Origin: Pseudomonas sp. SCA2728.1_7
Lineage (GTDB): Bacteria; Pseudomonadota; Gammaproteobacteria; Pseudomonadales; Pseudomonadaceae
NCBI RefSeq assembly: GCF_018138145.1
Contig: NZ_CP073104.1
Coordinates: forward strand, 4,469,001-4,533,000
Reading direction: 5' to 3'
DNA length: 64,000 nt
The position numbers and the translations under genes are program-made. The notes beneath the pieces were generated by a model. The model was not told the DNA's origin, ran no database searches, and saw nothing but the letters and a program-made list of their open reading frames with translations. Position 1 is the first letter of the stretch, and every line of letters begins with the position of its first letter. Of this stretch, positions 55,593 through 64,000 are shown piece by piece.

Positions 55593-56408
55593 ATGCTGCC
55601 TTACCCGCAGATCGACCCGGTGGCCCTGGCCATCGGTCCGCTGAAAATCCACTGGTACGGTCTGATGTACCTGATCGGCATCGGCGGTGCGTGGCTGCTG
55701 GCGTCGCGCCGGCTCAACCGTTTCGACCCGACCTGGACCAAGGAGAAACTCTCCGACATGGTCTTCTGGATGTCGATGGGCGTGATCGTCGGCGGGCGCC
55801 TGGGCTATGTACTGTTCTACGATCTGAGCGCTTACCTGGCCAACCCGACGCTGATTTTCGAAGTGTGGAAGGGCGGCATGTCGTTCCACGGCGGCTTCAT
55901 CGGCGTGATGCTGGCCGCGTTGTGGTTCGGCAAGCGCAACGGCAAGTCGTTCTTCCAGTTGATGGACTTCGTCGCACCGATGGTGCCGATTGGTCTGGGC
56001 GCCGGGCGCATCGGTAACTTCATCAACGCCGAATTGTGGGGCAAAGCCACCGACGTGCCGTGGGCCATGGTTTTCCCGCCGTTCAGCGATCCGGCGCAGC
56101 TGCCGCGCCACCCGTCGCAGTTGTATCAGTTCGCGCTGGAAGGCGTGGCGCTGTTCCTGATCCTGTGGATTTTCTCGCGCAAGCCGCGTCCGACCATGGC
56201 CGTCTCGGGCATGTTCGCGCTGTTCTACGGCATCTTCCGGTTCATCGTCGAATTCGTCCGCGTGCCGGATGCACAACTGGGCTATCTGGCCTGGAACTGG
56301 CTGACCATGGGCCAGGTACTCTGCGTGCCGATGATCGTCGGCGGGCTGTTCCTGATCTGGCTGGCCTATCGTCGCGCGCCGGCAGCACCGCTCGCACCGA
56401 CGGCTTAA
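55593..56408 (+). CDS. lgt: Phosphatidylglycerol-prolipoprotein diacylglyceryl transferase
   Basis: This 271-residue inner-membrane enzyme adds diacylglycerol to the lipobox Cys of prolipoproteins, the first step of lipoprotein maturation. Conserved segments are [20 protein letters not shown] at the N terminus, [15 protein letters not shown] (with the essential His in the HGG motif), and the Lgt signature [17 protein letters not shown]. Seven membrane segments are expected. The ATG follows ACGAGGAGTCGC. It precedes thyA by 50 bp, the common lgt-thyA operon order. Confidence 0.97.
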   Translation: MLPYPQIDPVALAIGPLKIHWYGLMYLIGIGGAWLLASRRLNRFDPTWTKEKLSDMVFWMSMGVIVGGRLGYVLFYDLSAYLANPTLIFEVWKGGMSFHGGFIGVMLAALWFGKRNGKSFFQLMDFVAPMVPIGLGAGRIGNFINAELWGKATDVPWAMVFPPFSDPAQLPRHPSQLYQFALEGVALFLILWIFSRKPRPTMAVSGMFALFYGIFRFIVEFVRVPDAQLGYLAWNWLTMGQVLCVPMIVGGLFLIWLAYRRAPAAPLAPTA

Positions 56409-56458
56409 ACTACGAACCCCGGCGCGCGACGCCGGGGCTCAAAGGACACAGGTAACTC

Positions 56459-57430
56459 ATGAAGCAATATCTCGAACTGGTCTCGCACGTCATTCAGAAC
56501 GGCACCAAGCAAGCCAACCGCACCGGCATCAATACCATCAGCTTCCCGGGTGCGATGCTGCGTTTCGATCTGCAGGAAGGTTTTCCGGCGATCACCACGC
56601 GCAAAATGGCCTTCAAATCGGCCATCGGCGAGATGTGCGGTTTTCTCCGTGGCGTCAACAATGCCGCTGAATTCCGGGCGCTGGGCTGCAAGGTCTGGGA
56701 CCAGAACGCCAACGAAAACGCACAGTGGCTGGCCAACCCGTTCCGTCAGGGCGACGACGACCTCGGCGAAATCTACGGCGTGCAATGGCGCAAATGGCCG
56801 GCGTACAAGCAGATCCCGCTGAGCAACACCGCCGCCATCGAACAAACCTTGAGCAACGGCTACAAGCAGATCGCCCAGGGCGAAGAAGACGGCCAGGCCT
56901 ACGTGGTGTTGTACAAAGCCATCGACCAGGTGCGTCAGTGCGTCGACACGATCATCAAGGATCCGGGCAGCCGCCGTATTCTGTTCCACGGCTGGAACGT
57001 CGCTCAGCTGGATGAAATGGCCCTGCCGCCATGCCATCTGCTGTACCAGTTCCACCCGAATGTCGAGACCAAAGAGATTTCTCTGACCCTCTACATCCGT
57101 TCCAACGATCTGGGTCTGGGCACGCCGTTCAACCTCACCGAAGGTGCTGCGCTGCTGAGCCTGATTGGTCGCCTGACCGGCTACACGCCACGCTGGTTCA
57201 CCTATTTCATCGGTGACGCACACGTCTACGAAAACCACCTGGACATGCTCAACGAACAGCTCAAGCGCGAGCCGTTCGCCATGCCAAAACTGAAAATCTC
57301 CGATCGTGTACCGGAGTTTGCCAAGACTGGCGTGTACCAGCCGGAATGGCTGGAACTGGTCGAGCCGAGCGACTTCTCGCTGGAAGGCTACGAACACCAC
57401 GCACCAATGACCGCGCCAATGGCGGTTTAA
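56459..57430 (+). CDS. thyA: Thymidylate synthase, long form
   Basis: This 323-residue ThyA methylates dUMP to dTMP with methylene-tetrahydrofolate. The catalytic Cys192 lies in [30 protein letters not shown] and [23 protein letters not shown] are the folate and dUMP segments. It is about 60 residues longer than the E. coli enzyme (264 residues), mainly because of an insertion around residues 90-160 ([20 protein letters not shown], then [24 protein letters not shown]). It is probably co-transcribed with lgt. The ATG follows AAAGGACACAGGTAACTC. Confidence 0.95.
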   Translation: MKQYLELVSHVIQNGTKQANRTGINTISFPGAMLRFDLQEGFPAITTRKMAFKSAIGEMCGFLRGVNNAAEFRALGCKVWDQNANENAQWLANPFRQGDDDLGEIYGVQWRKWPAYKQIPLSNTAAIEQTLSNGYKQIAQGEEDGQAYVVLYKAIDQVRQCVDTIIKDPGSRRILFHGWNVAQLDEMALPPCHLLYQFHPNVETKEISLTLYIRSNDLGLGTPFNLTEGAALLSLIGRLTGYTPRWFTYFIGDAHVYENHLDMLNEQLKREPFAMPKLKISDRVPEFAKTGVYQPEWLELVEPSDFSLEGYEHHAPMTAPMAV

Positions 57431-57448
57431 GCCGTTGCATAAAACCCC

Positions 57449-57537
57449 TGTGGGAGCGAGCCTGCTCGCGAAGAGGGCGTGTCAGTCATAGAGATGTCGA
57501 CTGATACACCGCTTTCGCGAGCAGGCTCGCTCCCACA
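57449..57537. repeat. REP doublet (GGGAGCGAG subtype)
   Basis: Inverted REP copies with a spacer of about 35 nt separate the convergent thyA and cadR genes. Confidence 0.95.
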
Positions 57538-57555
57538 TTTGGTTTTGCGTGAGTC

Positions 57556-58005
57556 TTAATGGCCGTGGCTGCGGCCTACATGGGAGTGCTCCACTTCCGT
57601 CGCGACAACCCCGCCACTCACTTCCAGCCGCTGCAAAATCCCGCATTGATCGGCCATCGGCCCTTCGCCACAACGTTGGCGCAGGTCGAGCAGTTGTGTC
57701 TGCAACGCCAGCAACCCATCAATCCGCGCCTTCACATGCTGGATATGCTCATCGATCAGCGTATTGACGCTTTCGCACTGATCCTGCGGGCTGTCACGCA
57801 TGGCCAGCAGACTGCGGATTTCTTCGAGGGTCATGTCGAGGGTGCGGCAGTTGCGGATGAAGGTCAGGCGTTCGGCGTGCCCCTGGGTGTAGACGCGGTA
57901 GTTGCCGTCACTGCGGGCCGGTTCCGGCAGGAGGTTTTCGCGCTCGTAGTAGCGGATGGTTTCCACGGCGCAGTCGGTGAGTTTGGCCAGTTCTCCGATC
58001 TTCAT
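57556..58005 (-). CDS. cadR: Cd(II)/Pb(II)-responsive MerR-family regulator
   Basis: This 149-residue regulator has a MerR winged helix (MKIGELAKLTDCAVETIRYYERENLLPEP), a dimer helix, and metal-binding cysteines at the start of the dimer helix (DQCESVN) and in the loop QRCGEGPMADQCGI. The C terminus is His-rich (HSHVGRSHGH). These match CadR of P. putida, which senses cadmium. The start at 58005 begins the helix-turn-helix. It is divergent from the P-type ATPase gene, with a 19-bp-spaced promoter between them typical of MerR control. Confidence 0.95.
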   Translation of the reverse strand: MKIGELAKLTDCAVETIRYYERENLLPEPARSDGNYRVYTQGHAERLTFIRNCRTLDMTLEEIRSLLAMRDSPQDQCESVNTLIDEHIQHVKARIDGLLALQTQLLDLRQRCGEGPMADQCGILQRLEVSGGVVATEVEHSHVGRSHGH

Positions 58006-58028
58006 GACGACAATCTCCAAAAGGGTGC

Positions 58029-58059
58029 TTGACCCTATAGTGGCTACAGGGTCTTTACT
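58029..58059 (+). promoter_or_regulatory. MerR-type cadA promoter/operator
   Basis: A TTGACC -35 box (58029-58034) and a TTTACT -10-like box (58054-58059) are 19 bp apart, longer than the optimal 17, as expected for MerR-family control. Between them lies the dyad ACCCTATAG-TGG-CTACAGGGT (58032-58052), one mismatch from perfect; this is the likely CadR operator. Confidence 0.85.
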
Positions 58060-58089
58060 TGGCAACAGGCACCTTCATGGACGCGACCA

Positions 58090-60399
58090 ATGAGCGATTC
58101 CCAGCACACCCACAAGCCCGGCGACGGCCACGATCACAGTCATAAATTGCAGCCTGTGCATAAGCATTCACAGGGCGGCGATTCTTGCTGCGGGTCGAAA
58201 GTTGCAGCGCCGGCACCGGTTCACGCGCACGAAGACTCCTGCTGCTCGTCGACAGCCGCCGCGCCTGCGTTGGTGCAACTGAGCGAAAAGACTACCGCCG
58301 ATGCGCGGCTGAGCAGTTTCCGCATCGAGGCGATGGATTGCCCGACCGAGCAGACGCTGATCCAGAACAAGCTCGGCAAACTCGCCGGCGTGCAGCAGCT
58401 GGAATTCAACCTGATCAATCGCGTACTCGGCGTGACCCACAATCTGCCGGGTACCGAGCCGATCACCGAAGCGATCAAATCCCTCGGTATGCACGCCGAG
58501 CCACTGGAGGCGGGCGTCGACTCGCCGGCCCCGGCGCCGGTGAAAAAACACTGGTGGCCGCTGGCGTTGTCCGGTGTCGGCGCGCTCGCCGCTGAAGTCA
58601 TTCATTTCACCAATGCGGCACCCACCTGGGTGGTGGCGATCATCGCGCTGGTGTCGATTCTCAGCGGTGGCCTGACCACTTACAAAAAGGGCTGGATCGC
58701 CCTGAAGAACCGCAACCTCAACATCAACGCGCTGATGAGCATCGCCGTCACCGGTGCCATCCTCATCGGCCAGTGGCCGGAAGCGGCGATGGTGATGTTC
58801 CTGTTCACCGTTGCTGAGCTGATCGAAGCGCGCTCGCTGGACCGTGCGCGCAACGCGATCAGCGGTCTGATGCAGATGACGCCGGAACGAGCCACGGTGT
58901 TGCAGGCTGACGGCAGCTGGATTGAGCAGGACGTGAAAAGTGTCGAACTCGGCGCCCGCGTGCGAGTGAAGCCCGGCGAGCGCATTGCGCTGGACGGCGA
59001 AGTGGTCAGCGGCAACTCGACCATTGATCAAGCGCCGATCACCGGAGAGAGCTTGCCTGTGGAGAAAACCGTCGGCGACAAAGTCTTCGCCGGTACCATC
59101 AATCAGGCCGGTTCGCTGGAATACGCGGTCAGCGCAGCAGCGAACAACTCGACGCTGGCGCGCATCATCCATGCCGTCGAACAGGCCCAAGGCGCGCGTG
59201 CGCCGACCCAGCGCTTCGTCGATCAGTTCTCGAAAATCTACACGCCCGTAGTGTTCGTGTTTGCCTTGGCCGTGGCGATCATTCCGCCGCTGTTCATGGG
59301 CGCCGTGTGGTTCGACTGGATCTACCGCGCGCTGGTGCTGTTGGTGGTCGCGTGCCCGTGTGCACTGGTGATTTCGACGCCGGTAACCATCGTCAGCGGC
59401 CTCGCCGCCGCGGCGCGCAAAGGCATTCTGGTCAAGGGCGGCGTGTACCTGGAGGGCGGTTTCAAGCTCGATTATCTGGCGCTGGATAAAACCGGCACGA
59501 TCACCCACGGCAAACCGGTGCAGACCGATTACCTGTCTCTCGACGTGACGGCCGACGCCACGGCACCGGCAATCGCTGCGGCGTTGGCCGGTCGCTCGGA
59601 TCACCCGGTGTCGCTAGCCATCGCCAACGCCGCTGTGGATAAAAACTTCCAAGCGCTGATTGTGGATAACTTCGAAGCGTTGGGCGGGCGTGGCGTCAAA
59701 GGCGAAATCAACGGCCAGACTTACCACTTGGGCAACCATCGTCTGGTCGAAGAACTCGGTTTGTGCTCGCCAGCACTGGAAGAAAAACTCTTCGCGCTGG
59801 AAAAACAAGGTAAGTCCGTAGTGCTGCTGCTCGACAGCTCCGGCCCGCTGGCGCTGTTCGCCGTGGCTGACACGGTCAAGGAAACCAGCCGCGAAGCGAT
59901 CCGCCAGTTGCATGAACTCGGGGTGAAAACCCTGATGCTCACCGGCGACAACGTTCACACCGCCCAAGCGATTGCCGCGCAGGTTGGCATCGACGAGGCC
60001 CGTGGCGACTTGCTGCCGACCGACAAACTGCAAGCCATTGAAGATCTGTACAAGCAGGGCCATCGCGTCGGCATGGTCGGCGACGGCATTAACGACGCGC
60101 CGGCACTGGCTCGCGCCGAGATCGGTTTCGCCATGGCCGCTGCCGGCACCGATACGGCGATCGAAACCGCCGATGTCGCCCTGATGGACGATGATCTGCG
60201 CAAGATCCCGGCGTTCATCAGCCTGTCGCGCAACACCGCCAGCATCCTGAAACAGAACATCGCGCTGGCCCTGGTGATCAAGGCTATCTTTCTTGCGGTA
60301 ACCTTCGCCGGGCTCGCCACCATGTGGATGGCGGTGTTCGCCGACATGGGCGTGAGCCTGCTGGTGGTGTTCAACGGTTTGCGCCTGCTGCGCAAATAA
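58090..60399 (+). CDS. cadA: Heavy-metal translocating P-type ATPase (Cd/Zn/Pb efflux)
   Basis: This 769-residue P1B ATPase has a His/Cys-rich N-terminal tail (QHTHKPGDGHDHSHK and two SCC motifs), one heavy-metal-associated domain whose motif is AMDCPTE, and then the membrane core. The transmembrane metal site is VACPCALV, the phosphorylation site DKTGTITHGK, the nucleotide motif SDHPVSLAIA and the hinge MVGDGINDAPALA. CPC with a CPTE-type domain fits Zn/Cd/Pb export. It is controlled by divergent cadR through the adjacent MerR-type promoter. LysR gene follows 13 bp downstream. Confidence 0.96.
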   Translation: MSDSQHTHKPGDGHDHSHKLQPVHKHSQGGDSCCGSKVAAPAPVHAHEDSCCSSTAAAPALVQLSEKTTADARLSSFRIEAMDCPTEQTLIQNKLGKLAGVQQLEFNLINRVLGVTHNLPGTEPITEAIKSLGMHAEPLEAGVDSPAPAPVKKHWWPLALSGVGALAAEVIHFTNAAPTWVVAIIALVSILSGGLTTYKKGWIALKNRNLNINALMSIAVTGAILIGQWPEAAMVMFLFTVAELIEARSLDRARNAISGLMQMTPERATVLQADGSWIEQDVKSVELGARVRVKPGERIALDGEVVSGNSTIDQAPITGESLPVEKTVGDKVFAGTINQAGSLEYAVSAAANNSTLARIIHAVEQAQGARAPTQRFVDQFSKIYTPVVFVFALAVAIIPPLFMGAVWFDWIYRALVLLVVACPCALVISTPVTIVSGLAAAARKGILVKGGVYLEGGFKLDYLALDKTGTITHGKPVQTDYLSLDVTADATAPAIAAALAGRSDHPVSLAIANAAVDKNFQALIVDNFEALGGRGVKGEINGQTYHLGNHRLVEELGLCSPALEEKLFALEKQGKSVVLLLDSSGPLALFAVADTVKETSREAIRQLHELGVKTLMLTGDNVHTAQAIAAQVGIDEARGDLLPTDKLQAIEDLYKQGHRVGMVGDGINDAPALARAEIGFAMAAAGTDTAIETADVALMDDDLRKIPAFISLSRNTASILKQNIALALVIKAIFLAVTFAGLATMWMAVFADMGVSLLVVFNGLRLLRK

Positions 60400-60412
60400 A
60401 TGAGGAAAGGTT

Positions 60413-61276
60413 GTGCTGAGTGCCGAGCTGAAAGCGTTTTACATGGTCGCCCGCCTGGGCAGCATCACGCTGGCGGCGAAAAAACTCGGCCTCAGCCAAC
60501 CGACCGTGACCACGCAGATCCGCAATCTGGAAAGTCAGTATTCGGTGGAGCTGTTTTATCGCGGCGGTCGACGCCTCAGTGTCAGCGACGAAGGCGCGCG
60601 GCTGCTGCCGATGGTCAAGACCCTGTTGCAGCAGGAAGCCGACATTGAGTTTTTCCTGCGCAACAGCGGTCAGGTGCAGGGCACATTGCGCATCGCAGCG
60701 ACCGCGCCGTATTACATCCTCGATCTGGTGAAAACCTTTCGCGAGCGTCTGCCGCAAGTGGAAGTGTCGGTGGAAATCGGCAACTCGCAGCAGGTGCTCG
60801 AAGCGCTGGAAGATTACCGGGTGGACATCGCCGCGTCGTCGCAATTACTCGATGACGCGCGATTGATCCGCCGGGTGCTCGGCACTGATCCGCTGGTGCT
60901 GGCGGTGCATCGCAATCATCCGTTGGCGGCGCAGGAGCATGTCGCTTTGAGCGCGCTGGCCGGGCATACGTTGTTGATGCGCGAGTCGGGTTCGACCACG
61001 CGGCGGTTGACTGAAGAGTTGCTGGCCAATGCTGGGGTGAGTTTCGGGCCGTTGCTGGAGATTGGCAGTCGTGAGTCGATTCGTGAGGCGGTGTTGCGCA
61101 ATATTGGCATCAGCATCATTGCGCGGCAGGAAGTGCCGCATGATCCGCAGTTGCGCGTGCTGACGATCGAGAATGCGCCGCAGATTCCGGAGTATCTGTA
61201 TTGCCTGAAAGAGCGCAAAGGCGCGCGGTTGCCGGCGGCGTTTCTCGGTTTGGCCCAGGAAATGTCCCCGGCCTGA
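60413..61276 (+). CDS. LysR-family regulator, phosphonate-associated
   Basis: This 287-residue LysR regulator has an N-terminal helix-turn-helix (LSAELKAFYMVARLGSITLA, then AKKLGLSQPTVTTQIRNLE) and a C-terminal periplasmic-binding-like effector domain. It starts with GTG after ATGAGGAAAGGTT, 13 bp after cadA. Its neighbours downstream are the first genes of a 2-aminoethylphosphonate-type ABC transporter, and the sequence resembles the LysR regulators of that system (TIGR03339 as I recall), so control by 2-aminoethylphosphonate or its catabolites is likely but inferred. Being so close to cadA, it may get some read-through. Confidence 0.85.
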   Translation: MLSAELKAFYMVARLGSITLAAKKLGLSQPTVTTQIRNLESQYSVELFYRGGRRLSVSDEGARLLPMVKTLLQQEADIEFFLRNSGQVQGTLRIAATAPYYILDLVKTFRERLPQVEVSVEIGNSQQVLEALEDYRVDIAASSQLLDDARLIRRVLGTDPLVLAVHRNHPLAAQEHVALSALAGHTLLMRESGSTTRRLTEELLANAGVSFGPLLEIGSRESIREAVLRNIGISIIARQEVPHDPQLRVLTIENAPQIPEYLYCLKERKGARLPAAFLGLAQEMSPA

Positions 61277-61299
61277 GATCTTCAGTATGCGAGCTGGCC

Positions 61300-61383
61300 T
61301 CTTCGCGAGCAGGCTCGCTCCCACATTGGATCTGCGCTGCGAACACTATCCCCTGTGGGAGCGAGCCTGCTCGCGAAGGCGCC
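61300..61383. repeat. REP doublet (GGGAGCGAG subtype)
   Basis: Inverted REP copies with a spacer of about 28 nt follow the LysR gene. The remaining sequence to 61510 must hold the promoter of the ABC operon; no clear motif was recognised there. Confidence 0.95.
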
Positions 61384-61510
61384 AGATCAGTCACCCCATC
61401 ACTTGAACCAAAATCCCCGAATACCACTATCAGCAGTTTTTGCCTCGTTGCCACATGACGGACGCATTACAACTCTAGGATTGGCCCCATCTGCTTGATG
61501 AGGTCTGTCC

Positions 61511-62587
61511 ATGAATCCTGCCATCGCAACTGCCCTGACCAACCCCGGTGCGCCGATGAAAGTGCGCGGCGTGCAGAAACGCTTCGGCGCGTTCACCGCA
61601 CTGGATAACGTTTCTCTCGACGTCGCCGCTGGTGAACTGGTGTGCCTGCTCGGCCCCTCGGGCTGCGGCAAGACCACGTTGCTGCGTTGCATCGCCGGTC
61701 TGGAGAAGCAGGACAGCGGCGAGCTGTACCTCGGCGATCGCGATGTCTCACACCTCGCCCCGCAAGCCCGCGACTACGGCATTCTGTTCCAGTCTTACGC
61801 GCTGTTCCCCAATCTGACGGTCGAAGCGAACATTGCCTACGGCCTCGCCGGCAGCGGCCGCGACGAAGTGCGCCACCGTGTCGGACAGATGCTGGAACTG
61901 GTCGGCCTCACCGGCAGCGAGAAAAAGTACCCGGGCCAATTGTCCGGCGGCCAGCAACAGCGTGTCGCGCTGGCCCGTGCTTTGGCGCCGGCACCATCGC
62001 TGTTGTTGCTCGACGAACCGATGTCGGCCCTCGACGCCCGCGTCCGCGAGCATCTGTGCACCGAGCTGCGCCAACTGCAACGCAACCTCGGCATCACCAC
62101 GCTGATGGTCACGCACAATCAGGACGAAGCCATGTTGATGGCCGACCGCATCGCGGTGATGAACAACGGCCGCGTCGAGCAGTACGCCACGCCGCAGGAA
62201 ATCTACAACCGCCCGGCCACACCGTTCGTGGCCGAGTTTGTCGGTCAGGGCAACTGGTTGCCGTTCCAACGCAGCAGCGACACTCACGCGCAGGTCGGCG
62301 GGATGAACCTGCGCCTCAGCGATGGCAGCATTCAGCGCGCCTCGGGCCGTTTGTTTTGCCGCCCGGAAGCGATCAACGTCAATCCACCGGTGCACGAAGA
62401 AAACCTGTTCCCGGCCAAAGTCCGCGAGATCACCTTTCTCGGCAATCGCTGCCGCATGAGTTTCGAACTCGATCAACTGCCGGGCCACGCACTGCTCGCT
62501 GAACTCGCCCCGGAAGCCATGCCGCGCCTCGGCGCCCAGCAGATCATGGTCGCCTTGCCGCCGCGCAGCCTGCAGGTGTTTGCCTGA
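61511..62587 (+). CDS. phnT: Putative 2-aminoethylphosphonate ABC transporter ATP-binding protein
   Basis: This 358-residue PotA-like ATPase has Walker A GPSGCGKTT, the Q-loop FQSYALFPNL, the signature [15 protein letters not shown], Walker B LLLLDEPMSALD and VTHNQDEAMLMAD. A C-terminal TOBE region (RPEAINVNPP) follows. By sequence alone iron, thiosulfate or polyamine import would also fit; the phosphonate assignment rests on resemblance to the PhnT-type family, the LysR gene upstream and the fused permease downstream. It overlaps the permease gene by one base (TGATG). Confidence 0.8.
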   Translation: MNPAIATALTNPGAPMKVRGVQKRFGAFTALDNVSLDVAAGELVCLLGPSGCGKTTLLRCIAGLEKQDSGELYLGDRDVSHLAPQARDYGILFQSYALFPNLTVEANIAYGLAGSGRDEVRHRVGQMLELVGLTGSEKKYPGQLSGGQQQRVALARALAPAPSLLLLDEPMSALDARVREHLCTELRQLQRNLGITTLMVTHNQDEAMLMADRIAVMNNGRVEQYATPQEIYNRPATPFVAEFVGQGNWLPFQRSSDTHAQVGGMNLRLSDGSIQRASGRLFCRPEAINVNPPVHEENLFPAKVREITFLGNRCRMSFELDQLPGHALLAELAPEAMPRLGAQQIMVALPPRSLQVFA

Positions 62588-64000
62588 TGAACAGCAACCT
62601 CGCGCTGCCGCTACCGCACAAGCAGGTGCGACAGTCTTCGAAAGCCGAGATCGGCGACCGCATTTTTGTCGTTGGCGGCAAAGTCCTCTTGCTGCTGTTG
62701 CTCGGCGTCGCGGTGTTGCTGCCGTTGTTGGCGATCTTCTGGCGCGGTTTCAGCAGTGAGGCCGGGCAGGGCGGTGGCTGGGTCGCGGCGAAGGAACTGG
62801 TGACCAGCGAGAATTTCCACTGGCTGCTCGGCAACAGCCTGAAAGTTTCCCTCAGCGTCGCGGCCATCGTCGTACCGCTGGCCTACCTGTTTGCCTACGC
62901 GCTGCAACGCACGCTGATTCCGGCGAAAGGCATCTGGCGCGGAATTTCTCTGTTGCCGCTGATGGCGCCGTCGATGCTGCCGGGGATTGCGTTGGTCTAT
63001 CTGTTCGGCAATCAGGGCATGTTGCGCGGGCTGCTCTCGGACAACATCTACGGGTTCTGGGGGATTGTGCTGGGCGAGGTGATCTACACCTTCCCGCATG
63101 CGCTGATGATTTTGCTCTCGGCGTTGTCGCTGGCTGATGCGCGATTGTTCGACGCTGCGTCGAGCATGGGCGCGAGTCCGGCCAAGGCGTTTCGCAGCAT
63201 CACCTGGCCGGCGACGCGTCAGGCTGTGTTCGCCGCGTTCTGTCTGGTGTTCACCCTGACCATCACCGATTTCGGTGTGCCAGTGGTGGTTGGTGGCGAC
63301 TACCAAGTGCTGGCGCTGGAGGCCTACAAAGCCGTGGTCGGTCAGCAACAATTCGGTCGCGGCGCGTTGATCGGCATGGTGCTGTTGCTGCCGGCGCTGT
63401 TCAGCTTCGGCGTCGATGCCTGGCTGCGTCGGCGTCACGGCGACTCCATGAGCGGGCGTGCTCAAGTGTTCAAACCGGCGCCGTCGACACTGCGCGATGG
63501 CTGCTATCTGGCGATTGTCTTGTTGATCAGCGCGGCGTTGATTCTGGTGTTCGGCATGGCGGTGTTCTCGTCGCTGGTGAAGTTCTGGCCGTACAACCTG
63601 TCGCTGTCGCTCAATCACTATCAGTTCAACGAAACCGCCGGCGGTGGCTGGCTGGCCTACAGCAACAGTTTGAAAATGGCCTTGGGCACGGCGCTGATCG
63701 GCAGTGTGCTGATTTTCACCGGCGCTTATCTCATGGAGAAAACCCGCGATCAGCGCGGCCTCAACCTGGCGTTGCGCATGCTCAGTTTTGTGCCGATGGC
63801 GGTGCCGGGGCTGGTGCTTGGTCTGGGTTACGTCTTCTTCTTCAACCTCACGGGTAACCCGCTGCATGTGCTCTACGGAACGATGACGCTGTTGATCGTC
63901 TGCACCATCGCGCACTACCTGACCACCGCACAAATGACCGCGACCACCGCGTTGCGCCAGCTCGACGCCGAGTTCGAAGCCGCCGCGCTGTCGCTCAAAG
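62587..64000 (+). CDS. Putative 2-aminoethylphosphonate ABC transporter fused permease; 3' end outside window
   Basis: The frame from the ATG at 62587 stays open to the window end (471 codons). The N terminus MNSNLALPLPHKQVRQ is followed by a first membrane segment (VLLLLLLGVAVLLPLLAIFW) and two permease halves. The first has an EAA loop DAASSMGASPAKAFRSITWP near residue 190; the second begins after a charged linker near residue 300 and reaches its own EAA loop (EFEAAALSLK) at the window edge. Two EAA loops in one chain mark a fused permease, as in the PhnU2-type transporter family. The start overlaps the ATPase gene, so translation is coupled. Confidence 0.83.
   Translation, partial: MNSNLALPLPHKQVRQSSKAEIGDRIFVVGGKVLLLLLLGVAVLLPLLAIFWRGFSSEAGQGGGWVAAKELVTSENFHWLLGNSLKVSLSVAAIVVPLAYLFAYALQRTLIPAKGIWRGISLLPLMAPSMLPGIALVYLFGNQGMLRGLLSDNIYGFWGIVLGEVIYTFPHALMILLSALSLADARLFDAASSMGASPAKAFRSITWPATRQAVFAAFCLVFTLTITDFGVPVVVGGDYQVLALEAYKAVVGQQQFGRGALIGMVLLLPALFSFGVDAWLRRRHGDSMSGRAQVFKPAPSTLRDGCYLAIVLLISAALILVFGMAVFSSLVKFWPYNLSLSLNHYQFNETAGGGWLAYSNSLKMALGTALIGSVLIFTGAYLMEKTRDQRGLNLALRMLSFVPMAVPGLVLGLGYVFFFNLTGNPLHVLYGTMTLLIVCTIAHYLTTAQMTATTALRQLDAEFEAAALSLK

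Overview
The window is chromosomal DNA from a Pseudomonas, most likely the P. fluorescens group. The evidence is high GC, full-length proteins that read as close relatives of P. aeruginosa/P. putida/P. fluorescens proteins (ArgA, RppH, LsfA, SsuF, CadR), gene order like the PAO1 spu-hacB-serA-rpiA-ilvA-rppH-ptsP-lgt-thyA region (recalled, not searched), and 14 intergenic REP doublets of the fluorescent-pseudomonad type (core GAGCCTGCTCGCGA). No phage, transposase, rRNA, tRNA or CRISPR array was seen.

Layout: (1) 1-6.6 kb: 3' part of gcvP, a DUF2388 protein, an NfeD/SPFH membrane pair, a stand-alone GspE/PilB-type ATPase, a small ACT-like protein and an Lrp regulator. (2) 6.6-10.9 kb: CYTH/CHAD protein, then the arginine genes argE and argA; argA is preceded by a tiny ORF ending in two Arg codons. 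(3) 11-19.8 kb: sulfonate/sulfur-starvation cluster: an orphan tauA, an OprD-family porin, lsfA and ssuEADCBF. (4) 19.9-31.3 kb: polyamine uptake and catabolism (TetR regulator, spuI, spuB, spuC, spuD, spuE, spuFGH), in which spuA (gamma-glutamyl-GABA hydrolase) has decayed to an N-terminal remnant. (5) 31.4-41 kb: an HD-domain protein, a GlxA-type regulator, a penicillin/AHL-acylase family enzyme, a thioredoxin-like protein, a lipase-like hydrolase, DUF2059, a 2OG-Fe(II) oxygenase, DUF523, a short solute-binding protein and DUF4399. (6) 41-51.3 kb: serA divergent from D-2-hydroxyglutarate dehydrogenase, an FAH-family protein, two tandem SdiA-regulated-domain proteins, rpiA, ilvA, DUF2269, a HAD phosphatase and rppH. 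(7) 51.3-57.4 kb: ptsP (nitrogen PTS enzyme I), a TANGO2/NRDE protein, a TSUP permease, lgt and thyA. (8) 57.5-64 kb: cadR/cadA heavy-metal efflux with a clear MerR-type operator, then a LysR regulator and the start of a putative 2-aminoethylphosphonate ABC transporter, cut by the window end.

How parts work together: the sulfonate block couples an outer-membrane porin, periplasmic binding proteins, an ABC importer, an FMN reductase and a monooxygenase to release sulfite from alkanesulfonates. The spu block couples an ABC importer with two binding proteins to transamination and gamma-glutamylation routes for putrescine/spermidine. SerA makes 3-phosphohydroxypyruvate and, as known in related species, D-2-hydroxyglutarate, which the divergent dehydrogenase recycles.

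I did not find a convincing wholly new multi-gene system. The most noteworthy items are the decayed spuA, the Arg-ending leader ORF before argA, the orphan tauA next to a REP doublet, a three-copy composite element carrying a 31-nt tandem repeat, and several unexplained perfect dyads in promoters.
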